From assembly GCA_030268105.1 (NCBI GenBank), contig BSDZ01000086.1:4294501-4358500 (forward strand): DNA of 64,000 bases. Direction: 5' to 3'. Under the pieces are notes generated by a model. That model did not search any database. It saw only the letters and a list, made by a program, of their open reading frames with translations, and was not told where the DNA came from. Positions 21,598 through 35,960 of the stretch are shown here, piece by piece. The translations under genes and the position numbers were made by a program. Position 1 is the stretch's first letter, and each line of letters begins with the position of its first letter. The stretch is from Volvox africanus. Lineage: Eukaryota; Chlorophyta; Chlorophyceae; Chlamydomonadales; Volvocaceae.

Positions 21598-24500
21598 GTG
21601 GGGACCCTGAGCTGCTCGTGTGCACCCGGTCACGCTGTGCACCACAGCATCAGGAGGCAGATCACGGTGCTGCCCGCGGTGATGGAGCGGTGATGGAGCC
21701 AGAGGCTGTAGGTGTCTTCAACCCAATGGACTGGGATATCCCCAAGTCAAGTGTGGAGATGATGGAGGAGGATGTCAAGTCCCCGGCGCCTGAGGTCACC
21801 TCCCAGTGAGTCTGGGTTTACCACATCTCATGGTTTCAGAGCTATGAGGCGCAGGGGCTGCTCAAAGGGGCTCACTTCAGGTATACTTGCTTGAGTCTTC
21901 TGGGGGATACGAGGTTGGGTTTGAGGTTTGGGGCACCGAGCAAGTAGGTTGGGCGCTGCAAACACACATGTACACACACTCTCACACGTACTTACATTTG
22001 ACCCGGTATCTTGATCCACCCAACACAGGAGGTCCATCATGAGGTTCATCATGAGCTGATGCACCGACTGTGTTCCATTTAAAGAGGTCGATGGACGACA
22101 TTCAGGTCACTGTCAGCTCTTGAGGCTTGTCAACTCTTCATCACATCCAGCAATGCATATCAGTGGTGTGATGTGGCCGTCAGCTCCACCACTCCCTGCC
22201 CCTCCCAGGCAGCAGGTGAAGCGCTCACCAAGGACTCGAGGACAGCCTTGACAACACTCTGGCTCCTGCCACAGCATGCCATGGCAGGGCAGGGCAGAAT
22301 CAGGGCCGGATCCTCATACGGAGTCAGAGATGGACCTGATGGACGTGGAAGAGACGGAGGCAGAGGTGGACGAGGCGGACCTAATAGATGTGGAAGTGGT
22401 GGCGCATGTGGAAGTGGCGGCGGATCCGGTGAAGGATGTGAATCCGCCTCAGCCTCAGCCTCCATCTCTTCCACGTCCATCAGGTCTGCCTCATCCGCCT
22501 CTGCCTCCATCTCTTCCACGTCCATTGGGTCTGTCTCTGACTCCGTCAAAGGCTCCACCCCCGATTCAGCCCCCTGCCCTGCCATGCCGTGGAGGGAGGA
22601 GGAGGCCAGAGTGTTGTCGAGGACAGGGTGAGCGCTTCAGCCGCTGCCTGGGAGGGGCAGGGAGTGGTGGAGTTGACGGCCACATCATACCACTGATATG
22701 CATTGCTGGATGTGATGAATAGTTGACAAGCCTCGAAAGCTGACAGTGACCTGAATGTCATCCATCGACCTCTTTAAACGGAACAGACCTCTTTAAATGG
22801 AACACAGTCGGTGCATCAGCTCATGACAAACCTCATGATGGACCTCCTGTGTAGGGTGGATCAAGATACTGGGTCAAATGTAAGTACGTGTGAGAGTGTG
22901 TGTACATGTGTGTTTGCAGCGCCCAACCTACTTGCTCGGCGCCCCAAACCTCAAACCCAACCTCGGATCCCCCAGAAGACTCAAACAAGCAAGCCCTCTT
23001 GAGCAGCCCCTGCGCCTCATAGCTCTGAAACCATGAGATGTGATAAACCCAGACTCACTGGGAGGTGACCTCAGGCGCCGGGGACCTGACATCCTCCTCC
23101 ATCATCTCAACACTTGACTTGGGGATATCCCAGTCCATTGGGTCGAAGACACCTACTGCCTCTGGCTCCATCACCGCAGGCAGCACCGTGATCTGCCTCC
23201 TGTTGCTGTGGTGCACAGTGCAACTGGGTGCACACGGGCAGCTCAGGGTCTCCACAACCTCCTGCATGCAATGCCAAGGGGGGTGTATGAGCACATTGTG
23301 ATACGGCAGCAGATACAGCAGATACCGCAGCAGTGCATCACATCACATGTACCAGGTAGACAGACAGAGGTAAACAGTATGAGCACAGTCCGTAATCTCA
23401 ACCTATCACAGCAGGATAGATTCATTACGATCTACAAAAGATTCATTAGTATGAGCACAGTCCGTAATCCATTTTACGAACAGCTTATCAGGCACTATAC
23501 AGTGCGCCTACCTAAAACCTCCAAAATCAACCACGAAAATGGAAGTAACGGAAGCGGCCAACAAAGCAATGACCTGCCGTCATACTCACCTCCATGGTTG
23601 CAGTGCCCATCCTGGGCAACGTGACGCTAATGCACGTTGCTGGCTGGCTCACCACTGTTGATAAGCCGCATCTCATGCAAGTCCTGGTAACTTGGACTTC
23701 CCCTGCCTCGTTCCGTGACATCATGCCCGACGGTGAGGGTGCACCAGCGGCCTGGTGGTGGCAGTGGGCAGTGGGTGGGTGGGTAGCAGTGTCAACCTTA
23801 GGCAGCGCAGTAAGCAAAGGCTCAAATGCTTCTATACGGAATTGTGGGTCTCCGTGGAAATGGTGGGCAAGGAATGTTTTGCCGCCGAAGGCACCACCAA
23901 ACTATACTGCCATAACGTATCGGATTTATTTATCATGATCACCACCAAAAACTATCAACAAAAAGACCTGTAGCCTAGCGAAGCAAATACCTGCAAAACC
24001 GCTGCTGAAGCTACCCTGGCCGCTGCTGCCAGTGCTGACACTCCCGTGGCCACTGCTGCTGCTGCTGCCACTGCCGTGCTGATGCTGCCGCGGCTGACGC
24101 CGCCACGGCTGATCCTGCCAATGTCGATACTGCCACGGCTGCCACTTCCGCTGCTGCCACTGCCCTGGCCGCTGCTGCTGCTGCCGTGGCCGTTGCTGCC
24201 GTGGCTGACACTGACACTGCCATTGCCGATGCTGCCGTGGCTGAAGCTGCTGCGGCTGACAATGCCGATGCTGCCACGGCTGACAGTGCCGATGTTGCCA
24301 GGGCTGACCCGGTATCTCGATCCACCTACACAGGAGGTCCGTCATGAGGTTTGTCATGAGTCAATGCACCGACTGTGTTCCATTTAATGAGGTCGATGGA
24401 CAACATTCAGGTCAATGTCAGAATTGAGGCTTGTCAACTCTTTCATCACATCCAGCAATGCACCCCAGTGGTGTGGTGCCACCGTCAGGTCCACCACTCC

Positions 24501-25184
24501 CTGCCCCTCCCAGGCAGCAGATGAAGCGCTCACCAAGGACTTCAGGACAGCCTCGACAACACTCTCACAGCAAAACATTCCTTGCCCACCATTTCCATGG
24601 AGACCCACAATTCCGTATAGAAGCATTTGAGCCCTTGCTTACTGCACCACGACTGCCATCCACCCGCCCACTGCCCACTGCCACCACCAGGCCGCTGGTG
24701 CACCCTCACCATCGGGTGTGATGTCACGGAACGAGGCAGGGGAAGTCCAAGTCACCAGGACTTGCATGAGATGCGGCTTATCAACGGTGGTGAGCCAGCC
24801 AGCAACGTGCATTAGCGTCACGTTGCCCAGGATGGGCACTGCAACCATGGAGGTGAGTACGACGGCATTGGTCAGGTCATTGCTTTGTTGGCCGCTTCCG
24901 TTACTTCCATTTTCGTGATTGATTTTGGAGGTTTTAGGTAGGTGCGCTGTATAGTGCCTGATAAGCTGTTCATAAAATGGATTATGGACTGTGCTCATAC
25001 TAATGAATCTTTTGTAGATCGTTATGAATCTATCATGCTGTGATCGGTTGAGATTACGGACTGTCCTCATACTATTTACCTTTGTCTGTCTACCTCGTAC
25101 ATGTGATGTGATGCACTGCTGCGGTATCTGCTGCCGTATCGCAATGTGCTCATACATCCCCCTTGGCATGGCGTGCAGGAGGTT
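21598..25184 (+). repeat. Array unit 6 (3587 bp)
   Basis: Markers: GTGTGGAG; GTGCAACTGG; 1-bp T deletion in CAGAATTGAGG near 24424, shared only with unit 11; 6-bp insertion absent. Confidence 0.95.
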
Positions 25185-28100
25185 GTGGGGACCCTGAGCT
25201 GCTCGTGTGCACCCGGTCACGCTGTGCACCACAGCATCAGGAGGCAGATCACGGTGCTGCCCGCGGTGATGGAGCGGTGATGGAGCCAGAGGCTGTAGGT
25301 GTCTTCAACCCAATGGACTGGGATATCCCCAAGTCAAGTGTGGAGATGATGGAGGAGGATGTCAAGTCCCCGGCGCCTGAGGTCACCTCCCAGTGAGTCT
25401 GGGTTTACCACATCTCATGGTTTCAGAGCTATGAGGCGCAGGGGCTGCTCAAAGGGGCTCACTTCAGGTATACTTGCTTGAGTCTTCTGGGGGATACGAG
25501 GTTGGGTTTGAGGTTTGGGGCACCGAGCAAGTAGGTTGGGCGCTGCAAACACACATGTACACACACTCTCACACGTACTTACATTTGACCCGGTATCTTG
25601 ATCCACCCAACACAGGAGGTCCATCATGAGGTTCATCATGAGCTGATGCACCGACTGTGTTCCATTTAAAGAGGTCGATGGACGACATTCAGGTCACTGT
25701 CAGCTCTTGAGGCTTGTCAACTCTTCATCACATCCAGCAATGCATATCAGTGGTGTGATGTGGCCGTCAGCTCCACCACTCCCTGCCCCTCCCAGGCAGC
25801 AGGTGAAGCGCTCACCAAGGACTCGAGGACAGCCTTGACAACACTCTGGCTCCTGCCACAGCATGCCATGGCAGGGCAGGGCAGAATCAGGGCCGGATCC
25901 TCATACGGAGTCAGAGATGGACCTGATGGACGTGGAAGAGACGGAGGCAGAGGTGGACGAGGCGGACCTAATAGATGTGGAAGTGGTGGCGCATGTGGAA
26001 GTGGCGGCGGATCCGGTGAAGGATGTGAATCCGCCTCAGCCTCAGCCTCCATCTCTTCCACGTCCATCAGGTCTGCCTCATCCGCCTCTGCCTCCATCTC
26101 TTCCACGTCCATTGGGTCTGTCTCTGACTCCGTCAAAGGCTCCACCCCCGATTCAGCCCCCTGCCCTGCCATGCCGTGGAGGGAGGAGGAGGCCAGAGTG
26201 TTGTCGAGGACAGGGTGAGCGCTTCAGCCGCTGCCTGGGAGGGGCAGGGAGTGGTGGAGTTGACGGCCACATCATACCACTGATATGCATTGCTGGATGT
26301 GATGAATAGTTGACAAGCCTCGAAAGCTGACAGTGACCTGAATGTCATCCATCGACCTCTTTAAACGGAACAGACCTCTTTAAATGGAACACAGTCGGTG
26401 CATCAGCTCATGACAAACCTCATGATGGACCTCCTGTGTAGGGTGGATCAAGATACTGGGTCAAATGTAAGTACGTGTGAGAGTGTGTGTACATGTGTGT
26501 TTGCAGCGCCCAACCTACTTGCTCGGCGCCCCAAACCTCAAACCCAACCTCGGATCCCCCAGAAGACTCAAACAAGCAAGCCCTCTTGAGCAGCCCCTGC
26601 GCCTCATAGCTCTGAAACCATGAGATGTGATAAACCCAGACTCACTGGGAGGTGACCTCAGGCGCCGGGGACCTGACATCCTCCTCCATCATCTCAACAC
26701 TTGACTTGGGGATATCCCAGTCCATTGGGTCGAAGACACCTACTGCCTCTGGCTCCATCACCGCAGGCAGCACCGTGATCTGCCTCCTGTTGCTGTGGTG
26801 CACAGTGCAACTGGGTGCACACGGGCAGCTCAGGGTCTCCACAACCTCCTGCATGCAATGCCAAGGGGGGTGTATGAGCACATTGTGATACGGCAGCAGA
26901 TACAGCAGATACCGCAGCAGTGCATCACATCACATGTACCAGGTAGACAGACAGAGGTAAACAGTATGAGCACAGTCCGTAATCTCAACCTATCACAGCA
27001 GGATAGATTCATTACGATCTACAAAAGATTCATTAGTATGAGCACAGTCCGTAATCCATTTTACGAACAGCTTATCAGGCACTATACAGTGCGCCTACCT
27101 AAAACCTCCAAAATCAACCACGAAAATGGAAGTAACGGAAGCGGCCAACAAAGCAATGACCTGCCGTCATACTCACCTCCATGGTTGCAGTGCCCATCCT
27201 GGGCAACGTGACGCTAATGCACGTTGCTGGCTGGCTCACCACTGTTGATAAGCCGCATCTCATGCAAGTCCTGGTAACTTGGACTTCCCCTGCCTCGTTC
27301 CGTGACATCATGCCCGACGGTGAGGGTGCACCAGCGGCCTGGTGGTGGCAGTGGGCAGTGGGTGGGTGGGTAGCAGTGTCAACCTTAGGCAGCGCAGTAA
27401 GCAAAGGCTCAAATGCTTCTATACGGAATTGTGGGTCTCCGTGGAAATGGTGGGCAAGGAATGTTTTGCCGCCGAAGGCACCACCAAACTATACTGCCAT
27501 AACGTATCGGATTTATTTATCATGATCACCACCAAAAACTATCAACAAAAAGACCTGTAGCCTAGCGAAGCAAATACCTGCAAAACCGCTGCTGAAGCTA
27601 CCCTGGCCGCTGCTGCCAGTGCTGACACTCCCGTGGCCACTGCTGCTGCTGCTGCCACTGCCGTGCTGATGCTGCCGCGGCTGACGCCGCCACGGCTGAT
27701 CCTGCCAATGTCGATACTGCCACGGCTGCCACTTCCGCTGCTGCCACTGCCCTGGCCGCTGCTGCTGCTGCCGTGGCCGTTGCTGCCGTGGCTGACACTG
27801 ACACTGCCATTGCCGATGCTGCCGTGGCTGAAGCTGCTGCGGCTGACAATGCCGATGCTGCCACGGCTGACAGTGCCGATGTTGCCAGGGCTGACCCGGT
27901 ATCTCGATCCACCTACACAGGAGGTCCGTCATGAGGTTTGTCATGAGTCAATGCACCGACTGTGTTCCATTTAATGAGGTCGATGGACAACATTCAGGTC
28001 AATGTCAGAATTTGAGGCTTGTCAACTCTTTCATCACATCCAGCAATGCACCCCAGTGGTGTGGTGCCACCGTCAGGTCCACCACTCCCTGCCCCTCCCA

Positions 28101-28772
28101 GGCAGCAGATGAAGCGCTCACCAAGGACTTCAGGACAGCCTCGACAACACTCTCACAGCAAAACATTCCTTGCCCACCATTTCCATGGAGACCCACAATT
28201 CCGTATAGAAGCATTTGAGCCCTTGCTTACTGCACCACGACTGCCATCCACCCGCCCACTGCCCACTGCCACCACCAGGCCGCTGGTGCACCCTCACCAT
28301 CGGGTGTGATGTCACGGAACGAGGCAGGGGAAGTCCAAGTCACCAGGACTTGCATGAGATGCGGCTTATCAACGGTGGTGAGCCAGCCAGCAACGTGCAT
28401 TAGCGTCACGTTGCCCAGGATGGGCACTGCAACCATGGAGGTGAGTACGACGGCATTGGTCAGGTCATTGCTTTGTTGGCCGCTTCCGTTACTTCCATTT
28501 TCGTGATTGATTTTGGAGGTTTTAGGTAGGTGCGCTGTATAGTGCCTGATAAGCTGTTCATAAAATGGATTATGGACTGTGCTCATACTAATGAATCTTT
28601 TGTAGATCGTTATGAATCTATCATGCTGTGATCGGTTGAGATTACGGACTGTCCTCATACTATTTACCTTTGTCTGTCTACCTCGTACATGTGATGTGAT
28701 GCACTGCTGCGGTATCTGCTGCCGTATCGCAATGTGCTCATACATCCCCCTTGGCATGGCGTGCAGGAGGTT
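25185..28772 (+). repeat. Array unit 7 (3588 bp)
   Basis: Markers: GTGTGGAG; GTGCAACTGG; no 1-bp deletion; 6-bp insertion absent. Confidence 0.95.
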
Positions 28773-31700
28773 GTGGGGACCCTGAGCTGCTCGTGTGCAC
28801 CCGGTCACGCTGTGCACCACAGCATCAGGAGGCAGATCACGGTGCTGCCCGCGGTGATGGAGCGGTGATGGAGCCAGAGGCTGTAGGTGTCTTCAACCCA
28901 ATGGACTGGGATATCCCCAAGTCAAGTGTGGAGATGATGGAGGAGGATGTCAAGTCCCCGGCGCCTGAGGTCACCTCCCAGTGAGTCTGGGTTTACCACA
29001 TCTCATGGTTTCAGAGCTATGAGGCGCAGGGGCTGCTCAAAGGGGCTCACTTCAGGTATACTTGCTTGAGTCTTCTGGGGGATACGAGGTTGGGTTTGAG
29101 GTTTGGGGCACCGAGCAAGTAGGTTGGGCGCTGCAAACACACATGTACACACACTCTCACACGTACTTACATTTGACCCGGTATCTTGATCCACCCAACA
29201 CAGGAGGTCCATCATGAGGTTCATCATGAGCTGATGCACCGACTGTGTTCCATTTAAAGAGGTCGATGGACGACATTCAGGTCACTGTCAGCTCTTGAGG
29301 CTTGTCAACTCTTCATCACATCCAGCAATGCATATCAGTGGTGTGATGTGGCCGTCAGCTCCACCACTCCCTGCCCCTCCCAGGCAGCAGGTGAAGCGCT
29401 CACCAAGGACTCGAGGACAGCCTTGACAACACTCTGGCTCCTGCCACAGCATGCCATGGCAGGGCAGGGCAGAATCAGGGCCGGATCCTCATACGGAGTC
29501 AGAGATGGACCTGATGGACGTGGAAGAGACGGAGGCAGAGGTGGACGAGGCGGACCTAATAGATGTGGAAGTGGTGGCGCATGTGGAAGTGGCGGCGGAT
29601 CCGGTGAAGGATGTGAATCCGCCTCAGCCTCAGCCTCCATCTCTTCCACGTCCATCAGGTCTGCCTCATCCGCCTCTGCCTCCATCTCTTCCACGTCCAT
29701 TGGGTCTGTCTCTGACTCCGTCAAAGGCTCCACCCCCGATTCAGCCCCCTGCCCTGCCATGCCGTGGAGGGAGGAGGAGGCCAGAGTGTTGTCGAGGACA
29801 GGGTGAGCGCTTCAGCCGCTGCCTGGGAGGGGCAGGGAGTGGTGGAGTTGACGGCCACATCATACCACTGATATGCATTGCTGGATGTGATGAATAGTTG
29901 ACAAGCCTCGAAAGCTGACAGTGACCTGAATGTCATCCATCGACCTCTTTAAACGGAACAGACCTCTTTAAATGGAACACAGTCGGTGCATCAGCTCATG
30001 ACAAACCTCATGATGGACCTCCTGTGTAGGGTGGATCAAGATACTGGGTCAAATGTAAGTACGTGTGAGAGTGTGTGTACATGTGTGTTTGCAGCGCCCA
30101 ACCTACTTGCTCGGCGCCCCAAACCTCAAACCCAACCTCGGATCCCCCAGAAGACTCAAACAAGCAAGCCCTCTTGAGCAGCCCCTGCGCCTCATAGCTC
30201 TGAAACCATGAGATGTGATAAACCCAGACTCACTGGGAGGTGACCTCAGGCGCCGGGGACCTGACATCCTCCTCCATCATCTCAACACTTGACTTGGGGA
30301 TATCCCAGTCCATTGGGTCGAAGACACCTACTGCCTCTGGCTCCATCACCGCAGGCAGCACCGTGATCTGCCTCCTGTTGCTGTGGTGCACAGTGCGACT
30401 GGGTGCACACGGGCAGCTCAGGGTCTCCACAACCTCCTGCATGCAATGCCAAGGGGGGTGTATGAGCACATTGTGATACGGCAGCAGATACAGCAGATAC
30501 CGCAGCAGTGCATCACATCACATGTACCAGGTAGACAGACAGAGGTAAACAGTATGAGCACAGTCCGTAATCTCAACCTATCACAGCAGGATAGATTCAT
30601 TACGATCTACAAAAGATTCATTAGTATGAGCACAGTCCGTAATCCATTTTACGAACAGCTTATCAGGCACTATACAGTGCGCCTACCTAAAACCTCCAAA
30701 ATCAACCACGAAAATGGAAGTAACGGAAGCGGCCAACAAAGCAATGACCTGCCGTCATACTCACCTCCATGGTTGCAGTGCCCATCCTGGGCAACGTGAC
30801 GCTAATGCACGTTGCTGGCTGGCTCACCACTGTTGATAAGCCGCATCTCATGCAAGTCCTGGTAACTTGGACTTCCCCTGCCTCGTTCCGTGACATCATG
30901 CCCGACGGTGAGGGTGCACCAGCGGCCTGGTGGTGGCAGTGGGCAGTGGGTGGGTGGGTAGCAGTGTCAACCTTAGGCAGCGCAGTAAGCAAAGGCTCAA
31001 ATGCTTCTATACGGAATTGTGGGTCTCCGTGGAAATGGTGGGCAAGGAATGTTTTGCCGCCGAAGGCACCACCAAACTATACTGCCATAACGTATCGGAT
31101 TTATTTATCATGATCACCACCAAAAACTATCAACAAAAAGACCTGTAGCCTAGCGAAGCAAATACCTGCAAAACCGCTGCTGAAGCTACCCTGGCTGCTG
31201 CTGCCAGTGCTGACACTCCCGTGGCCACTGCTGCTGCTGCTGCCACTGCCGTGCTGATGCTGCCGCGGCTGACGCCGCCACGGCTGATCCTGCCAATGTC
31301 GATACTGCCACGGCTGCCACTTCCGCTGCTGCCACTGCCCTGGCCGCTGCTGCTGCTGCCGTGGCCGTTGCTGCCGTGGCTGACACTGACACTGCCATTG
31401 CCGATGCTGCCGTGGCTGAAGCTGCTGCGGCTGACAATGCCGATGCTGCCACGGCTGACAGTGCCGATGTTGCCAGGGCTGACCCGGTATCTCGATCCAC
31501 CTACACAGGAGGTCCGTCATGAGGTTTGTCATGAGTCAATGCACCGACTGTGTTCCATTTAATGAGGTCGATGGACAACATTCAGGTCAATGTCAGAATT
31601 TGAGGCTTGTCAACTCTTTCATCACATCCAGCAATGCACCCCAGTGGTGTGGTGCCACCGTCAGGTCCACCACTCCCTGCCCCTCCCAGGCAGCAGATGA

Positions 31701-32366
31701 AGCGCTCACCAAGGACTTCAGGACAGCCTCGACAACACTCTCACAGCAAAACATTCCTTGCCCACCATTTCCATGGAGACCCACAATTCCGTATAGAAGC
31801 ATTTGAGCCCTTGCTTACTGCACCACGACTGCCATCCACCCGCCCACTGCCCACTGCCACCACCATCCGCTGGCCGCTGGTGCACCCTCACCATCGGGTG
31901 TGATGTCACGGAACGAGGCAGGGGAAGTCCAAGTCACCAGGACTTGCATGAGATGCGGCTTATCAACGGTGGTGAGCCAGCCAGCAACGTGCATTAGCGT
32001 CACGTTGCCCAGGATGGGCACTGCAACCATGGAGGTGAGTACGACGGCATTGGTCAGGTCATTGCTTTGTTGGCCGCTTCCGTTACTTCCATTTTCGTGA
32101 TTGATTTTGGAGGTTTTAGGTAGGTGCGCTGTATAGTGCCTGATAAGCTGTTCATAAAATGGATTATGGACTGTGCTCATACTAATGAATCTTTTGTAGA
32201 TCGTTATGAATCTATCATGCTGTGATCGGTTGAGATTACGGACTGTCCTCATACTATTTACCTTTGTCTGTCTACCTCGTACATGTGATGTGATGCACTG
32301 CTGCGGTATCTGCTGCCGTATCGCAATGTGCTCATACATCCCCCTTGGCATGGCGTGCAGGAGGTT
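28773..32366 (+). repeat. Array unit 8 (3594 bp)
   Basis: Markers: GTGTGGAG; GTGCGACTGG; CTGGCTGCTG; 6-bp insertion present. Confidence 0.95.
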
Positions 32367-35300
32367 GTGGGGACCCTGAGCTGCTCGTGTGCACCCGGTC
32401 ACGCTGTGCACCACAGCATCAGGAGGCAGATCACGGTGCTGCCCGCGGTGATGGAGCGGTGATGGAGCCAGAGGCTGTAGGTGTCTTCAACCCAATGGAC
32501 TGGGATATCCCCAAGTCAAGTGTGGAGATGATGGAGGAGGATGTCAAGTCCCCGGCGCCTGAGGTCACCTCCCAGTGAGTCTGGGTTTACCACATCTCAT
32601 GGTTTCAGAGCTATGAGGCGCAGGGGCTGCTCAAAGGGGCTCACTTCAGGTATACTTGCTTGAGTCTTCTGGGGGATACGAGGTTGGGTTTGAGGTTTGG
32701 GGCACCGAGCAAGTAGGTTGGGCGCTGCAAACACACATGTACACACACTCTCACACGTACTTACATTTGACCCGGTATCTTGATCCACCCAACACAGGAG
32801 GTCCATCATGAGGTTCATCATGAGCTGATGCACCGACTGTGTTCCATTTAAAGAGGTCGATGGACGACATTCAGGTCACTGTCAGCTCTTGAGGCTTGTC
32901 AACTCTTCATCACATCCAGCAATGCATATCAGTGGTGTGATGTGGCCGTCAGCTCCACCACTCCCTGCCCCTCCCAGGCAGCAGGTGAAGCGCTCACCAA
33001 GGACTCGAGGACAGCCTTGACAACACTCTGGCTCCTGCCACAGCATGCCATGGCAGGGCAGGGCAGAATCAGGGCCGGATCCTCATACGGAGTCAGAGAT
33101 GGACCTGATGGACGTGGAAGAGACGGAGGCAGAGGTGGACGAGGCGGACCTAATAGATGTGGAAGTGGTGGCGCATGTGGAAGTGGCGGCGGATCCGGTG
33201 AAGGATGTGAATCCGCCTCAGCCTCAGCCTCCATCTCTTCCACGTCCATCAGGTCTGCCTCATCCGCCTCTGCCTCCATCTCTTCCACGTCCATTGGGTC
33301 TGTCTCTGACTCCGTCAAAGGCTCCACCCCCGATTCAGCCCCCTGCCCTGCCATGCCGTGGAGGGAGGAGGAGGCCAGAGTGTTGTCGAGGACAGGGTGA
33401 GCGCTTCAGCCGCTGCCTGGGAGGGGCAGGGAGTGGTGGAGTTGACGGCCACATCATACCACTGATATGCATTGCTGGATGTGATGAATAGTTGACAAGC
33501 CTCGAAAGCTGACAGTGACCTGAATGTCATCCATCGACCTCTTTAAACGGAACAGACCTCTTTAAATGGAACACAGTCGGTGCATCAGCTCATGACAAAC
33601 CTCATGATGGACCTCCTGTGTAGGGTGGATCAAGATACTGGGTCAAATGTAAGTACGTGTGAGAGTGTGTGTACATGTGTGTTTGCAGCGCCCAACCTAC
33701 TTGCTCGGCGCCCCAAACCTCAAACCCAACCTCGGATCCCCCAGAAGACTCAAACAAGCAAGCCCTCTTGAGCAGCCCCTGCGCCTCATAGCTCTGAAAC
33801 CATGAGATGTGATAAACCCAGACTCACTGGGAGGTGACCTCAGGCGCCGGGGACCTGACATCCTCCTCCATCATCTCAACACTTGACTTGGGGATATCCC
33901 AGTCCATTGGGTCGAAGACACCTACTGCCTCTGGCTCCATCACCGCAGGCAGCACCGTGATCTGCCTCCTGTTGCTGTGGTGCACAGTGCGACTGGGTGC
34001 ACACGGGCAGCTCAGGGTCTCCACAACCTCCTGCATGCAATGCCAAGGGGGGTGTATGAGCACATTGTGATACGGCAGCAGATACAGCAGATACCGCAGC
34101 AGTGCATCACATCACATGTACCAGGTAGACAGACAGAGGTAAACAGTATGAGCACAGTCCGTAATCTCAACCTATCACAGCAGGATAGATTCATTACGAT
34201 CTACAAAAGATTCATTAGTATGAGCACAGTCCGTAATCCATTTTACGAACAGCTTATCAGGCACTATACAGTGCGCCTACCTAAAACCTCCAAAATCAAC
34301 CACGAAAATGGAAGTAACGGAAGCGGCCAACAAAGCAATGACCTGCCGTCATACTCACCTCCATGGTTGCAGTGCCCATCCTGGGCAACGTGACGCTAAT
34401 GCACGTTGCTGGCTGGCTCACCACTGTTGATAAGCCGCATCTCATGCAAGTCCTGGTAACTTGGACTTCCCCTGCCTCGTTCCGTGACATCATGCCCGAC
34501 GGTGAGGGTGCACCAGCGGCCTGGTGGTGGCAGTGGGCAGTGGGTGGGTGGGTAGCAGTGTCAACCTTAGGCAGCGCAGTAAGCAAAGGCTCAAATGCTT
34601 CTATACGGAATTGTGGGTCTCCGTGGAAATGGTGGGCAAGGAATGTTTTGCCGCCGAAGGCACCACCAAACTATACTGCCATAACGTATCGGATTTATTT
34701 ATCATGATCACCACCAAAAACTATCAACAAAAAGACCTGTAGCCTAGCGAAGCAAATACCTGCAAAACCGCTGCTGAAGCTACCCTGGCCGCTGCTGCCA
34801 GTGCTGACACTCCCGTGGCCACTGCTGCTGCTGCTGCCACTGCCGTGCTGATGCTGCCGCGGCTGACGCCGCCACGGCTGATCCTGCCAATGTCGATACT
34901 GCCACGGCTGCCACTTCCGCTGCTGCCACTGCCCTGGCCGCTGCTGCTGCTGCCGTGGCCGTTGCTGCCGTGGCTGACACTGACACTGCCATTGCCGATG
35001 CTGCCGTGGCTGAAGCTGCTGCGGCTGACAATGCCGATGCTGCCACGGCTGACAGTGCCGATGTTGCCAGGGCTGACCCGGTATCTCGATCCACCTACAC
35101 AGGAGGTCCGTCATGAGGTTTGTCATGAGTCAATGCACCGACTGTGTTCCATTTAATGAGGTCGATGGACAACATTCAGGTCAATGTCAGAATTTGAGGC
35201 TTGTCAACTCTTTCATCACATCCAGCAATGCACCCCAGTGGTGTGGTGCCACCGTCAGGTCCACCACTCCCTGCCCCTCCCAGGCAGCAGATGAAGCGCT

Positions 35301-35960
35301 CACCAAGGACTTCAGGACAGCCTCGACAACACTCTCACAGCAAAACATTCCTTGCCCACCATTTCCATGGAGACCCACAATTCCGTATAGAAGCATTTGA
35401 GCCCTTGCTTACTGCACCACGACTGCCATCCACCCGCCCACTGCCCACTGCCACCACCATCCGCTGGCCGCTGGTGCACCCTCACCATCGGGTGTGATGT
35501 CACGGAACGAGGCAGGGGAAGTCCAAGTCACCAGGACTTGCATGAGATGCGGCTTATCAACGGTGGTGAGCCAGCCAGCAACGTGCATTAGCGTCACGTT
35601 GCCCAGGATGGGCACTGCAACCATGGAGGTGAGTACGACGGCATTGGTCAGGTCATTGCTTTGTTGGCCGCTTCCGTTACTTCCATTTTCGTGATTGATT
35701 TTGGAGGTTTTAGGTAGGTGCGCTGTATAGTGCCTGATAAGCTGTTCATAAAATGGATTATGGACTGTGCTCATACTAATGAATCTTTTGTAGATCGTTA
35801 TGAATCTATCATGCTGTGATCGGTTGAGATTACGGACTGTCCTCATACTATTTACCTTTGTCTGTCTACCTCGTACATGTGATGTGATGCACTGCTGCGG
35901 TATCTGCTGCCGTATCGCAATGTGCTCATACATCCCCCTTGGCATGGCGTGCAGGAGGTT
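32367..35960 (+). repeat. Array unit 9 (3594 bp)
   Basis: Markers: GTGTGGAG; GTGCGACTGG; CTGGCCGCTG; 6-bp insertion present. Same marker haplotype as units 12 and 13. Confidence 0.95.
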